A stretch of DNA of 36,303 nt, taken from an uncultured Vampirovibrio sp. GTDB lineage: Bacteria > Cyanobacteriota > Vampirovibrionia > Gastranaerophilales > Gastranaerophilaceae. The translations under genes and the position numbers were made by a program. The stretch spans positions 1 to 36,303 of the forward strand of contig CAJTXZ010000025.1 of assembly GCA_910583725.1 (NCBI GenBank), in the 5' to 3' direction. The notes beneath the pieces were generated by a model. The model saw only the letters and a list, made by a program, of their open reading frames with translations, made no database searches and was not told where the DNA came from. Every line of letters starts with the position of its first letter. Positions within the stretch are counted from its first letter, which is position 1. This document shows positions 1-7,439 of the stretch, in pieces.

Positions 1-2991
1 GGTGCGTTTTCACTTGTGGAAATGCTGATGGCATTGCTTGTTGCATCATTGCTTTTAGCTGCTCTTGCACCTGTTATGACAAAAAAGTTTAATGAAACCA
101 TAGGCATTTCTGGTGTTGGAAGCACTATTATTCCATCCGGCGCCTGCATTAAGGCGAAACCGGGCTCATACCTGCAGGGTGAGGATGAAAAGAATGATGC
201 ATCTTGCAAAATTCCAGCCGGTGTAGCAAAAATCGGTGTTATTATGGCATCCGGCGGCGGAGGCGGCGGCGGTGCCGTGAAGATGACGGTTGGCGGTGTT
301 AAATATAGTGACAAAATTACGGCGGTAGACGGGGTTGCTTCTGCGTCCTTTGTGGTTCCAAAAAATGCTATGAATATTAAGGTGCAGCTGTTATCCGGCG
401 GCGGAGGCGGCGGTGTTGGTGCCACTAATGGTGGCGGCTATCCGATAGACCAGCTTGATTGTGATGAGAAGAGTGCCGGGGTTTATATCGGGCCCGAGTA
501 TTCCGGTGCGAATAATCGTCCCGTGCCTAATGATACATCGAGCGGTCTTCCGACTGATTCCGCTACCCTTAAAGACGGGTATCATTCATTGTGTGTTTCA
601 AGATATAACCCTGATCTTTCGAGCCGTGGTGGGAGCAATACCGGCGCCAAGCCGCGTATAGATGGTAACGCTGCTAGATATTATGAGGCTGGTACATCAG
701 GCGGCACAGGTAATTGCAATGATGCCAATTGTTGTTGGTGGGGCACTACGTCTACGTCTGGTTCATGTACTGGTACAAATGGTAACGGCACCACGGGTGC
801 CAGTGGTATGGGCAAGACAGGTCAGACTTACGGCGGCTGCGATAGAGCGGTTTGTCAGTGGAATGCTGCGAGTACAATTTGCAGCCGTTGGAATCCTTAT
901 GGTACAGGCAGTGGTCGTTTGCCAAGCCAGAATGAGTTGTCTCATTGGGCGCCGGGTATTAATGATGTGAACAGTTCTACGCCGGGTCCTCTTAACAGGA
1001 ATAATGCCTATAATACTGTTGGCGATAAGTTTGGTTTACAGCTGTGCGACTACTACTCAGGCCGTGGCTCTGTGTGGTGTTACCCGTATTTTAGCGGCTG
1101 CAATGGCGCTGCTATTGGTACAAATTTTGGCAATAACTGCTACCCTCTTACGGTATGGTCTGGCACTTTATACGGCGGCGACAGGGTTGACTTCTACTTA
1201 AACGCAGGTTCGCTATACTATCAGACACTTCCTTTGGGTACAGCTGTTTCGGTGCGCTGTGTCCAGGATAGAGTTTTATCATTTAGCTCTTTAAACGGCG
1301 GCGGAGGGGGTTCCGGCTTATATGCCGAGGTTCCTATACCAAATTATGTATTGAGAAAAGCATTCAAAGAAGCTGCTGAGAAAGGAGTAGATGTTAAACT
1401 TTCATATGTTGCAGGTGCCGGCGGTGAGGGCGGTAAAATTAACAGCAGTGCTACATATCAAGATGTATTAACTACAGCTAGCGACAAGATAAACAGATTT
1501 ACCTCTGCAACAAATGGCGGGAGATCTTATGCTATATTGTACGTAGGCAGTGTTGATGTTTGGAAAGTTACTATACCCGGCGGGCGCGCGGGTGCAAAGG
1601 CAAACAGATCAAAAAGAAACGGTAAATATGCAACTGTTGGCAGTGTTGGTGCCGGAGGAAAGGTTGTCAATATAGCCTCTTCCAGCGGCGCGGGTGATGA
1701 TGAAAGCGAGGTTTGCTATTATAAAAATAAATACAATGAAGCATACAAAAATGGTGAATGGGCTGCATGTAATACTATTCAAGACGAAGGACACACACTG
1801 ACATTTAACGTTGGAAGTGCAGGAGCTAATGGCGGTGCCGGCGGCGCAGCTTATTTTCCTAATGAAAGCGGCTTAGGCGGCGGCTCTACAGGTGGTTCCG
1901 ATGCTCCTTCCGGAGGAGGAGGAGGCTCAAACGGCTGTTCTGTGGGCCCAACTAGGCAATACGCTATATGTGGCAAGGCCGGTAAAGGCGGCGGCGGCAT
2001 GGCACGAGTTGCGTATCAGCTTGCGCGTCCGGGTGCAGGTGGTGCAGGCGGAAGTGCTGGTGCTATAGTTCATATGATGGATATTGGAAACGTATCCGGC
2101 ACAAGCATTGATATTGTTGTTGGCGATGGCGGAAACGGTGGCCAGCCAGGTATTGGTGGAGCTGATAATGGTAAAGACGGTCAGCAGGGCGGCGCAAGCT
2201 CTATTACCTGGGGCAAGGGTACATCAAGAAAAACTTATACCGTCCAGGGTGGATATGGCGGCGGCGGCGGAAAAGCCGGCAGACCGGATGATACTAGCAC
2301 CGGAACAGTGTCTGTTAGTTACCTTGGAAATATACCGAGAGGCATAGATTCTATACCTGGTTTAGCTAACGTAAATGCAAGCGGTGTTGCACAAAGCAGT
2401 GTTGCGTTTTCCGACCTTAAGACAATTACCCAGAGGCTTACCGGAAGTTATGCATTCTTCCCGGGTGTAAATAAAACCGACGAACTTGCAAAGACAAAGG
2501 GCAAACAAATGCAAGCTGGAGGCACATGTGAAAATTGCTATACGCCTGATTATTACAGTGCGCCTGGTGGAAACGGCGGTATTAACTCTAAAATTTCGCC
2601 GAAGGGCCAAGGCGTAATACCTTGCGGCGGCCTATCCAAACTTGCGGTTGATTTCTACGGCATGGAGGGGGTGACTGCTGCGGATGTTGCCTGCAATGTT
2701 ACGACGGTAGCTCCTGCTATTATGCCAACAAATAGAGAAGATGATGCATTGACCATTAGGGAACAGCAGTTTAACAAAGAATGGGCAAAACTCATCTCTG
2801 AAGGACAAAAAGGCACTTATGCTGGCGGCGAATCTCAGCTTCCCGGTGCAACCGGCGGAGGCGGAGGTGCTTGGCAATGGTCTGACACCCCAAATGCTAC
2901 CGAAGAAGCCGGAAAGGGCCAAAAAGGCATGCCAGGATTTGTCATAATCTACTGGAATCTGCCTGAAGAAACCGAGGGCGGAGGTACGTAA
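1..2991 (+). CDS. Prepilin-like glycine-rich surface protein with a C-type-lectin-like variable region (5' partial), likely DGR target
   Basis: The frame is open from base 1, so the true start lies before the window. The first visible residues, GAFSLVEMLMALLVAS, are a type IV prepilin signature: cleavage after Gly, Glu at mature position 5, then a hydrophobic helix. Counted from the first visible Met (base 16), the body is built of poly-Gly blocks separated by beta-rich stretches and many Cys. Residues about 300-415 form a lectin-like module (FGE / Fib_succ_major type): RLPSQNEL at 301-308, then QLCD..GSVWC..GC.GAAIGT..NNCYP..VWSG..VSVRCV. That segment matches the array at 28.2-35.5 kb. Glycine-rich repeats continue to the C-terminus, which ends PGFVIIYWNLPEE. 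Known: DGRs diversify lectin-fold ligand-binding domains. Inferred: an exported filament or surface adhesin whose binding face is diversified by the adjacent DGR. The family assignment outside the prepilin and lectin parts is uncertain. Confidence 0.85.
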   Translation, partial: GAFSLVEMLMALLVASLLLAALAPVMTKKFNETIGISGVGSTIIPSGACIKAKPGSYLQGEDEKNDASCKIPAGVAKIGVIMASGGGGGGGAVKMTVGGVKYSDKITAVDGVASASFVVPKNAMNIKVQLLSGGGGGGVGATNGGGYPIDQLDCDEKSAGVYIGPEYSGANNRPVPNDTSSGLPTDSATLKDGYHSLCVSRYNPDLSSRGGSNTGAKPRIDGNAARYYEAGTSGGTGNCNDANCCWWGTTSTSGSCTGTNGNGTTGASGMGKTGQTYGGCDRAVCQWNAASTICSRWNPYGTGSGRLPSQNELSHWAPGINDVNSSTPGPLNRNNAYNTVGDKFGLQLCDYYSGRGSVWCYPYFSGCNGAAIGTNFGNNCYPLTVWSGTLYGGDRVDFYLNAGSLYYQTLPLGTAVSVRCVQDRVLSFSSLNGGGGGSGLYAEVPIPNYVLRKAFKEAAEKGVDVKLSYVAGAGGEGGKINSSATYQDVLTTASDKINRFTSATNGGRSYAILYVGSVDVWKVTIPGGRAGAKANRSKRNGKYATVGSVGAGGKVVNIASSSGAGDDESEVCYYKNKYNEAYKNGEWAACNTIQDEGHTLTFNVGSAGANGGAGGAAYFPNESGLGGGSTGGSDAPSGGGGGSNGCSVGPTRQYAICGKAGKGGGGMARVAYQLARPGAGGAGGSAGAIVHMMDIGNVSGTSIDIVVGDGGNGGQPGIGGADNGKDGQQGGASSITWGKGTSRKTYTVQGGYGGGGGKAGRPDDTSTGTVSVSYLGNIPRGIDSIPGLANVNASGVAQSSVAFSDLKTITQRLTGSYAFFPGVNKTDELAKTKGKQMQAGGTCENCYTPDYYSAPGGNGGINSKISPKGQGVIPCGGLSKLAVDFYGMEGVTAADVACNVTTVAPAIMPTNREDDALTIREQQFNKEWAKLISEGQKGTYAGGESQLPGATGGGGGAWQWSDTPNATEEAGKGQKGMPGFVIIYWNLPEETEGGGT
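1036..1260 (+). other. Putative DGR variable region (VR) inside the prepilin-like gene
   Basis: This stretch encodes residues 341-415 of the protein, from LQLCD to VSVRC. The left edge TTACAGCTGTGCGAC (1036-1050) occurs exactly in array cassettes 14, 18 and 19. The right edge GCTGTTTCGGTGCGCTGT (1243-1260) occurs exactly in cassette 15. Conserved islands (GGCTCTGTG, AACTGCTACCC, TGGTCTGGC) alternate with stretches that differ in every array copy. The boundary assignment rests on this comparison. A TR was not found, so adenine-specific mutagenesis is not shown. Confidence 0.75.
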
Positions 2992-3027
2992 AATAAAGAT
3001 TGGCGGGCATTGGTACATTCTAAGAAA

Positions 3028-3050
3028 TGGCGGGGAATTTTTTCCCGCCA
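3028..3050. other. Strong hairpin after the prepilin-like gene
   Basis: TGGCGGG (3028-3034) pairs perfectly with CCCGCCA (3044-3050) around a T-rich 9-base loop. Flanking GGCGGGCATTGG and CCAATGCC can extend or compete with this stem. It lies 37 bases after the stop at 2989-2991. No T tract follows, so it may be an mRNA 3'-end stabiliser rather than a simple terminator. Confidence 0.5.
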
Positions 3051-3147
3051 ATGCCAACCGCCCAAGAGCTTTAATTCAAAATTAACTGCCCGATAGGCTA
3101 ATGGCATTATTATCTAGGCCAGTGGTAAAAATATTATAAAGTTTAAG

Positions 3148-3177
3148 ATAAACAATTTCTCGAGGTCCTTTTTTGAC
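3148..3177 (+). repeat. 30-base direct repeat, copy 1 (CTCGAG core)
   Basis: The element reads ATAAACAATTT, then CTCGAG, then GGTCCTTTTTTGAC-like sequence. A near-identical copy with a CCCGGG core lies at 3381-3410. Function unknown. It sits in the 640-base gap between the DGR target gene and the convergent RT gene. Confidence 0.7.
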
Positions 3178-3284
3178 AAAAAGTGCACCTCTTTTTTTAT
3201 GTTTTCAAATATTTTAATAAAAGCGTTTGAGTTGGCGGGTTTTATATGCGGAGTTTATTGGTATAAAGGTCCAGAAGGAAAATA

Positions 3285-3318
3285 CTGCCCTGTATTTCAA
3301 GGGCAGCAAGCGTTTTTT
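3285..3318 (+). terminator. Possible rho-independent terminator
   Basis: CTGCCCT (3285-3291) pairs with AGGGCAG (3300-3306) around an 8-base loop, followed six bases later by TTTTTT (3313-3318). It would terminate + transcription from the prepilin-like gene about 300 bases after its stop codon. The gap between stem and T tract lowers confidence. Confidence 0.45.
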
Positions 3319-3380
3319 CTGTATCTTTGCTGATGTTTGAAATTTGCCTGTTTATTTTAATTCAAATAAGGCTTTTTCTA

Positions 3381-3410
3381 ATAAACAATTTCCCGGGGTG
3401 CTTTTTTGAC
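3381..3410 (+). repeat. 30-base direct repeat, copy 2 (CCCGGG core)
   Basis: Second copy of the element at 3148-3177. The core hexamer changes from CTCGAG to CCCGGG, so both changes keep it self-complementary. Confidence 0.7.
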
Positions 3411-3701
3411 TTATATCCTGTTTTAGCCTTTGTTTAGCCGCTATTTTAGCTAAAATTCGGATATTATATGCACCTTTTAAAGAATAAGAACAGCAAATTA
3501 TTATATGATACAGACAGTAAAACTGCTACCTACATTTTACATCACTTTAAAAATGGGGCAAGGATGTGAAGTTTACAATTATGTACAATTTTTTACCGGT
3601 TTATTTGATGTATGGCATAAAAATGGGGGTTTAGGTTTTTTTAAAACGCAAATGTGATATATCTTTTATGTTGGGCGCTTTATATAAAGAAAAAAGCTAA
3701 A

Positions 3702-5219
3702 TTATTCGTCTTCAAATTTTTTATTTTTTACAAGGAATATTTTTCTATAATCCTTATCGGATGCGGTAAAGAGCGTTGTTGATTTTTCGCAGATTTTTTT
3801 TCTTAGTCTGTATCCGTTAACATGCTGGAGCATGCCAAGGTAGCTGTTTATTTTGTTTCTGAAATTTTCCAGTTCATCGTCATCAAAGCGGTTTTTATCC
3901 CCTTCCCAGTCTTTGATTGTTCTGAATGTTTTTTTGATGATTGTGGTTCTAAGGTACATTCTGTTTGGCTTTATAACATGCCCTACAAAATCAAATCCTC
4001 TTGATACTAAATTCATATTTTTCTTTTTGGGGTTTAGCTGTAAATCAAGGTTTCTTTTTAGAAAATCATCTATCATATCGTAACAATAGTTAAGATATTT
4101 TGGGTCTCTGTGAATTAGTATAGCGTCATCTACATATCTGCAGTAGTATTTTATCTTGAGCGTATGTTTAACAAATTGGTCTAACGGGTTTAGGTAGACA
4201 TTAGAAAAAAACTGGCTTGTTAGATTTCCGATAGGCAAGCCTTTATTGACTTTTGCATTAAAAAGAGATTTGTGGGCGGGCAAAATATTCCAAAGTTCTT
4301 TTCTTGATTTTATGAATACGTTTGTTCTTGGGTCATGGTTTACAATTTGTTCTATTAAATCCATTATCCATTTTTCTTTAACGTACCTTCTTAAAATTTC
4401 TACAAGGATGGTTTTATTGATACTGTTAAAGTAATTGCTGATATCAGCCTTTAAAAAATAGGCTTTTTCTGAGTAGTTTCTTGTTATTCTTCTTGCAAAA
4501 TCTCTAGCTCTTAAAGCTCCTGCCAGTGTTCCTCTTTTTGGAATGCAGCTGAATGTATCTTTTATGAAGCGGTTTTCAAACCTTTCTTTGATGCAGTTGT
4601 AAATCAGGTGGTGAACAATTCTGTCTCTAAAGGCGCCGGCCCAAACTTCCCTTGGCTTTGGGCTAGTCACAATAAAGCAGATACTTTTTCCTATTTCATA
4701 AGTTCCTTCTTTTAAGTCTTTGTAGAGTTTGAATAAATTTCTTTCGAGGTTAAATTCAAATTTCATTGACTGCATTGTATTACGCTTTCTTTTTCTGCAG
4801 TCATAGTAGGCTTGAAAAAGGGCTTCAAGGGTTAATTCGTGGAGTTTTATTTTATCAATTTTGTTTTTTATTATTTTATTTTTATCCGGAATGTGACATA
4901 AAAAAGGACTTTCTGTCGGGCTTTTTTCCGTGTTTGGAATGAGGGGAAGAGTGCATGTTTTGCTAAAATCCCTGGTTTGGGGTTTATTGTTTTCTTTTGA
5001 GGTGGTGTCTGCGGTGTTTTCTTTGCCGGATTTGCAGATTTTATTATGTGTTTCAATATTTTGAGGCTGAATTTCATCAGAATTTTTTATTGCGTTTTCT
5101 TTGCTGACTGCCTCTTTTTTTATATCCGCTGAATGTTCGTGTATATCTAATGTTTCCTGATTTTCATCTGATATACAGGAGTCAATATTCTTTATGGTGC
5201 TATTAGGTTTATTTTTCAT
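3702..5219 (-). CDS. DGR-type reverse transcriptase with long polar N-terminal extension
   Basis: RNA-directed DNA polymerase of the diversity-generating retroelement class, which copies a TR RNA into mutagenised cDNA that replaces the VR. The RT core runs from about residue 125 to 470: FLKADIS with catalytic Asp259, GLPIGNLTSQ at 327-336, and RYVDD with Asp364/Asp365. The [LIV]GxxxSQ form of motif 4 is the known mark distinguishing DGR RTs from group II intron RTs (QGxxxSP). No maturase or endonuclease domain is visible. Residues 1-110 are a low-complexity extension rich in Lys, Asn, Ser, Thr and Glu, making this RT (505 aa) longer than typical DGR RTs. It follows the Avd-like gene by 18 bases, so the two are probably one transcript. 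The ribosome binding site is weak. Confidence 0.93.
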   Translation of the reverse strand: MKNKPNSTIKNIDSCISDENQETLDIHEHSADIKKEAVSKENAIKNSDEIQPQNIETHNKICKSGKENTADTTSKENNKPQTRDFSKTCTLPLIPNTEKSPTESPFLCHIPDKNKIIKNKIDKIKLHELTLEALFQAYYDCRKRKRNTMQSMKFEFNLERNLFKLYKDLKEGTYEIGKSICFIVTSPKPREVWAGAFRDRIVHHLIYNCIKERFENRFIKDTFSCIPKRGTLAGALRARDFARRITRNYSEKAYFLKADISNYFNSINKTILVEILRRYVKEKWIMDLIEQIVNHDPRTNVFIKSRKELWNILPAHKSLFNAKVNKGLPIGNLTSQFFSNVYLNPLDQFVKHTLKIKYYCRYVDDAILIHRDPKYLNYCYDMIDDFLKRNLDLQLNPKKKNMNLVSRGFDFVGHVIKPNRMYLRTTIIKKTFRTIKDWEGDKNRFDDDELENFRNKINSYLGMLQHVNGYRLRKKICEKSTTLFTASDKDYRKIFLVKNKKFEDE

Positions 5220-5237
5220 AGTTTTATCTTTAATATA

Positions 5238-5615
5238 TTAAACCATTGATTTTTCTTTTTCTGTTTCTTTCATTGAATGGTTTTTCCAGCCATTAAGCTG
5301 TTTTTCAATGTCTTCAAGCATAAGAGCAAGTTCCATATATTTTTCTCTCGGGATATTTTTAAGCTCGGTTGCAAGACGCGTTAGAACGGTGATTTTTTGA
5401 AGTTCATCCAGAAGTTTTACTATAAAATCAACCCTTTCAAGGTCTTTTGCGCTGTTTGCCTTGTAAATAAGGATTATAAAACCTATTGTTGTGCTGTTTA
5501 ATTTTTCGCCAATTGTAAATCTAAAATCTCTTTGAAAATTTGATGTTAGCTGTGTAAGTTTTACCAAAAAGTCAAATGATTTTTTGTAGATGTTTAAATG
5601 AAGATACTGTGCCAT
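5238..5615 (-). CDS. avd: Avd-like four-helix-bundle DGR accessory protein
   Basis: A 125-residue, almost entirely helical protein that resembles the bAvd / 23S rRNA intervening-sequence four-helix-bundle family. The start YLHLNIYKKSFDFLVKLTQL, then NFQRDFRFTIGEKL, matches the usual first-helix layout. In known DGRs Avd forms a basic barrel-shaped pentamer that binds the RT and the TR RNA and is needed for retrohoming. Position just upstream of the RT on the same strand supports this role. The tail after residue 110 is charged and probably disordered. The assignment comes from family pattern and context, not from a search. Confidence 0.85.
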   Translation of the reverse strand: MAQYLHLNIYKKSFDFLVKLTQLTSNFQRDFRFTIGEKLNSTTIGFIILIYKANSAKDLERVDFIVKLLDELQKITVLTRLATELKNIPREKYMELALMLEDIEKQLNGWKNHSMKETEKEKSMV

Positions 5616-5989
5616 TTTTGTGTACCTGCCTTCCAGTTTATATTCAGCAATAATATTTATTTTGACATTTTTGCCCTGCGGCTTTTGTCAATTTTTTAGT
5701 TTAATTCTTTTGTTTTAGTTTAATTAGTTTAAAAAACGAAAATTCAGCTTGTTTATAAAGATACAAAATTTTATCTGTATCTTTACGGTTTTGAATATAA
5801 CAAAAACTTATATTTTAGTCAAGCGCACTGATAAATTAAAACTATTTTTCAGTGCAAAGTTAAAACAGAAAATGCTTGCACCATTGCATTTGTAGTTTTA
5901 ATACACAGGTTCATAGTGCAAATAGCTGCGGGCAAGTCCGTATCAATAAAGAGAGAACAGTACTGTCCTCTCTTTATATTGCCGTAATT
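5616..5989. other. Gap upstream of avd-RT
   Basis: This AT-rich stretch should hold the promoter of the avd-RT unit, but no clear -35/-10 pair is seen. It contains a 7-bp stem (GCACTGA at 5825-5831 with TCAGTGC at 5849-5855) and the queD-side terminator at 5946-5977. No TR and no gene are recognised. Confidence 0.5.
5946..5977 (-). terminator. Terminator-like palindrome after the PTPS-like gene
   Basis: ATAAAGAGAG-ACAGT pairs with ACTGT-CTCTCTTTAT with one mismatch, giving a long stem 13 bases after the stop of the PTPS-like gene. The A/T-rich flanks suit a terminator for the rubrerythrin operon. Confidence 0.6.
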
Positions 5990-6553
5990 TTATTTTTTGT
6001 AACCACATTTAGGGCATACACCATCTGAATTTAATCTGATTCCGCATAACGGACAGCGATCAATTGTATTAACCGGTGTGTAATCTTCTGTTGCAACATT
6101 CACCCCGCTTGTAAATGTTATTTTTGATATATTTAATTTATCTTTTAAAAGTTCGTGTACAATTTTAATCATGCCTTCAACAGTCATGGTTTCTTTTGTT
6201 ACAACTAAACGACATTCGGGATATGCAGTTGCAAGTTCGGTTTTAAAGACTTCGCCTTTCATTGTATTTAAAGGTGCTCCATCTTTTATGCCTTGTTGTT
6301 CATAAACTTTTAAAATTGCAGGCAATAGTGGATCATCTTCTCTTAAAATCAATGCGTGGTCAAAATTTTTCAAGACATTCCATGCTGTTTTTTGAATTTC
6401 ATTGCAAGGAAAAACCATGTTTACCCCTGTATTTATAGAATCTTCAACTTCAATTGTCAATACACCAGTATGCCCGTGTAAATATTGCGCTTCACCCTGG
6501 AAGCCGTAAAATCTGTGAGCATATTGTAATTCCAATGTTGTGATGCTTTTCAT
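5990..6553 (-). CDS. 6-pyruvoyl-tetrahydropterin synthase / QueD family protein with C-terminal zinc ribbon
   Basis: T-fold enzyme of the PTPS/QueD family, which converts dihydroneopterin triphosphate toward biopterin or 6-carboxytetrahydropterin (queuosine pathway). Zinc-binding His residues are visible in YAHRF (His13) and YLHGHTG (His26, His28). FDHAL at 64-68 matches the family's DH motif. The catalytic Cys normally found just before HGH is absent; the residues there are GEAQYL. An added zinc ribbon, CPLC...CPKC (Cys167, 170, 180, 183), ends the protein. Known QueD is about 120 residues, this one 187, with an insert at about 70-105. The gene follows rubrerythrin by 22 bases with AGGAG before the ATG, so the two are co-transcribed. 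The exact substrate is unclear; a divergent non-QueD function is plausible. Confidence 0.75.
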   Translation of the reverse strand: MKSITTLELQYAHRFYGFQGEAQYLHGHTGVLTIEVEDSINTGVNMVFPCNEIQKTAWNVLKNFDHALILREDDPLLPAILKVYEQQGIKDGAPLNTMKGEVFKTELATAYPECRLVVTKETMTVEGMIKIVHELLKDKLNISKITFTSGVNVATEDYTPVNTIDRCPLCGIRLNSDGVCPKCGYKK

Positions 6554-6575
6554 AAAAACTCCTTTACTATGTTGA

Positions 6576-7115
6576 TTAATAATTTTCAGCCTTTACCATA
6601 AAAAAGCTTTGAGGATGTGCGCATACCGGGCATTGATGCAGAGCTTCATTGCCAGTGTATGAATAACCGCAATTAGCGCATTCCCAAATAACGGGCGCAG
6701 GTTTTTTAAAAACTTCTTCTTTTTTAATATTTTCTAGAAGCTTTCTGTACCTTGTTTCGTGGTCTTTTTCTATTTTTGCAACACTTTCAAAAAGCAGAGC
6801 TATTTCATTAAACCCTTCTTCTCTTGCTTCTTGTGCAAATTTAGCATACATGTTAGTCCACTCAAAGTTTTCACCACTGGCTGCATCTTCAAGATTTTCA
6901 ATGGTAGAAGGGATAGCACCGTTATTTAATAATTTAAACCAAATTTTAGCATGTTCTTTTTCGTTGTTTGCGGTTTCTTCAAAAAGTTTTGAAATTTGCA
7001 CGTATCCATCCTTTTTTGCTTTGGCAGCATAATATGTATATTTATTTCGTGCCTGCGATTCTCCGGCGAATGCTTCCTTTAAATTTTTTTCTGTTTTTGT
7101 GCCTTTAAAATCCAT
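6576..7115 (-). CDS. rbr: Rubrerythrin
   Basis: Cytoplasmic peroxidase that reduces hydrogen peroxide in anaerobes. The N-terminal ferritin-like four-helix domain carries diiron ligands (Glu19 in FAGESQA, and ExxH at Glu52-His55, ANNEKEH). The C-terminal rubredoxin-like domain holds the iron site CANCGY...CPVC. The length of 179 aa is near the family norm. It is the first gene of a two-gene unit with the PTPS-like gene. A good ribosome binding site (AGGAG at 7123-7127) and a strong promoter with an overlapping inverted repeat lie directly upstream, fitting peroxide or iron control. Confidence 0.95.
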   Translation of the reverse strand: MDFKGTKTEKNLKEAFAGESQARNKYTYYAAKAKKDGYVQISKLFEETANNEKEHAKIWFKLLNNGAIPSTIENLEDAASGENFEWTNMYAKFAQEAREEGFNEIALLFESVAKIEKDHETRYRKLLENIKKEEVFKKPAPVIWECANCGYSYTGNEALHQCPVCAHPQSFFMVKAENY

Positions 7116-7130
7116 ATTTAATCTCCTTCT

Positions 7131-7168
7131 ATTAGAAATATTATATTATTCTAATCGCTTTTAGACAA
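7131..7168 (-). promoter_or_regulatory. Rubrerythrin promoter with PerR/Fur-like inverted repeat
   Basis: On the - strand, TTGTCT (7163-7168) and TATAAT (7140-7145) are separated by exactly 17 bases. The inverted repeat ATTAGAA (7131-7137) / TTCTAAT (7149-7155) brackets the -10 box. Position and AT-rich palindromic form resemble PerR/Fur operators, which often control rubrerythrin. The regulator itself is not in the window. Confidence 0.65.
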
Positions 7169-7210
7169 CTTTTTGTAATAAACATTGTTTGCATAAAATA
7201 TTTATTAATA

Positions 7211-7241
7211 TTAAAAAACGCCTGACTTTTGATATCAGGTG
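7211..7241 (-). terminator. Terminator after tRNA-Ser
   Basis: On -, CACCTGA (7235-7241) pairs with TCAGGCG (7219-7225), with one G-U pair, and is followed by TTTTTTAA. It lies 16 bases past the tRNA 3' end. Confidence 0.75.
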
Positions 7242-7256
7242 TTTTGAACATTTAAA

Positions 7257-7347
7257 TGGAGGAGGAGGTGGGATTCGAACCCACGGTACGCTCGTCACGT
7301 ACGACGGTTTTCAAGACCGCTCCGATAAACCGCTCTGGCACTCCTCC
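7257..7347 (-). tRNA. tRNA-Ser (UGA)
   Basis: Acceptor GGAGGAG (7341-7347) pairs with CTCCTCC (7261-7267). The anticodon loop CTTGAAA gives anticodon TGA. There is a long class II variable arm and a TTCGAAT T-loop. CCA is encoded at 7257-7259. The discriminator base reads U rather than the G usual in bacterial tRNA-Ser. Confidence 0.95.
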
Positions 7348-7439
7348 AGATAAATTTATATTATACAAAAAATATTTTTTTGTAAAGTTTTTTCTTTTTT
7401 AATGTTGGATTGGCCTAAAATCCTTTAGTAGAAAAGCTT

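Larger units (their letters stand above)
3058..3701. other. Intergenic gap between DGR target and RT; no TR recognised
   Basis: This gap holds the two 30-base direct repeats and a terminator-like hairpin. I searched it by eye on both strands for a template repeat with the VR edges (CAGCTGTGCGAC and TTTCGGTGCGC) and found none. A short AACTGCTACC-like match near 3517-3530 has no further VR similarity. No convincing gene is seen. Confidence 0.6.

Noticed and set aside
2632..3057. 141-residue ORF on - overlapping the target gene end
   Set aside because: Antisense to a clearly coding glycine-rich region and without any recognisable domain or ribosome site.
3510..3640. Possible template repeat near AACTGCTACC and TTTGATGTATGGC
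   Set aside because: Only two short matches to VR-like sequence, with wrong spacing and without the VR edges. Chance is sufficient.
3702..5219. Group II intron or retron RT
   Set aside because: Motif 4 is GLPIGNLTSQ (DGR type), no maturase or endonuclease domain is visible, no intron RNA or msr/msd structure is seen, and an Avd-like gene is adjacent.
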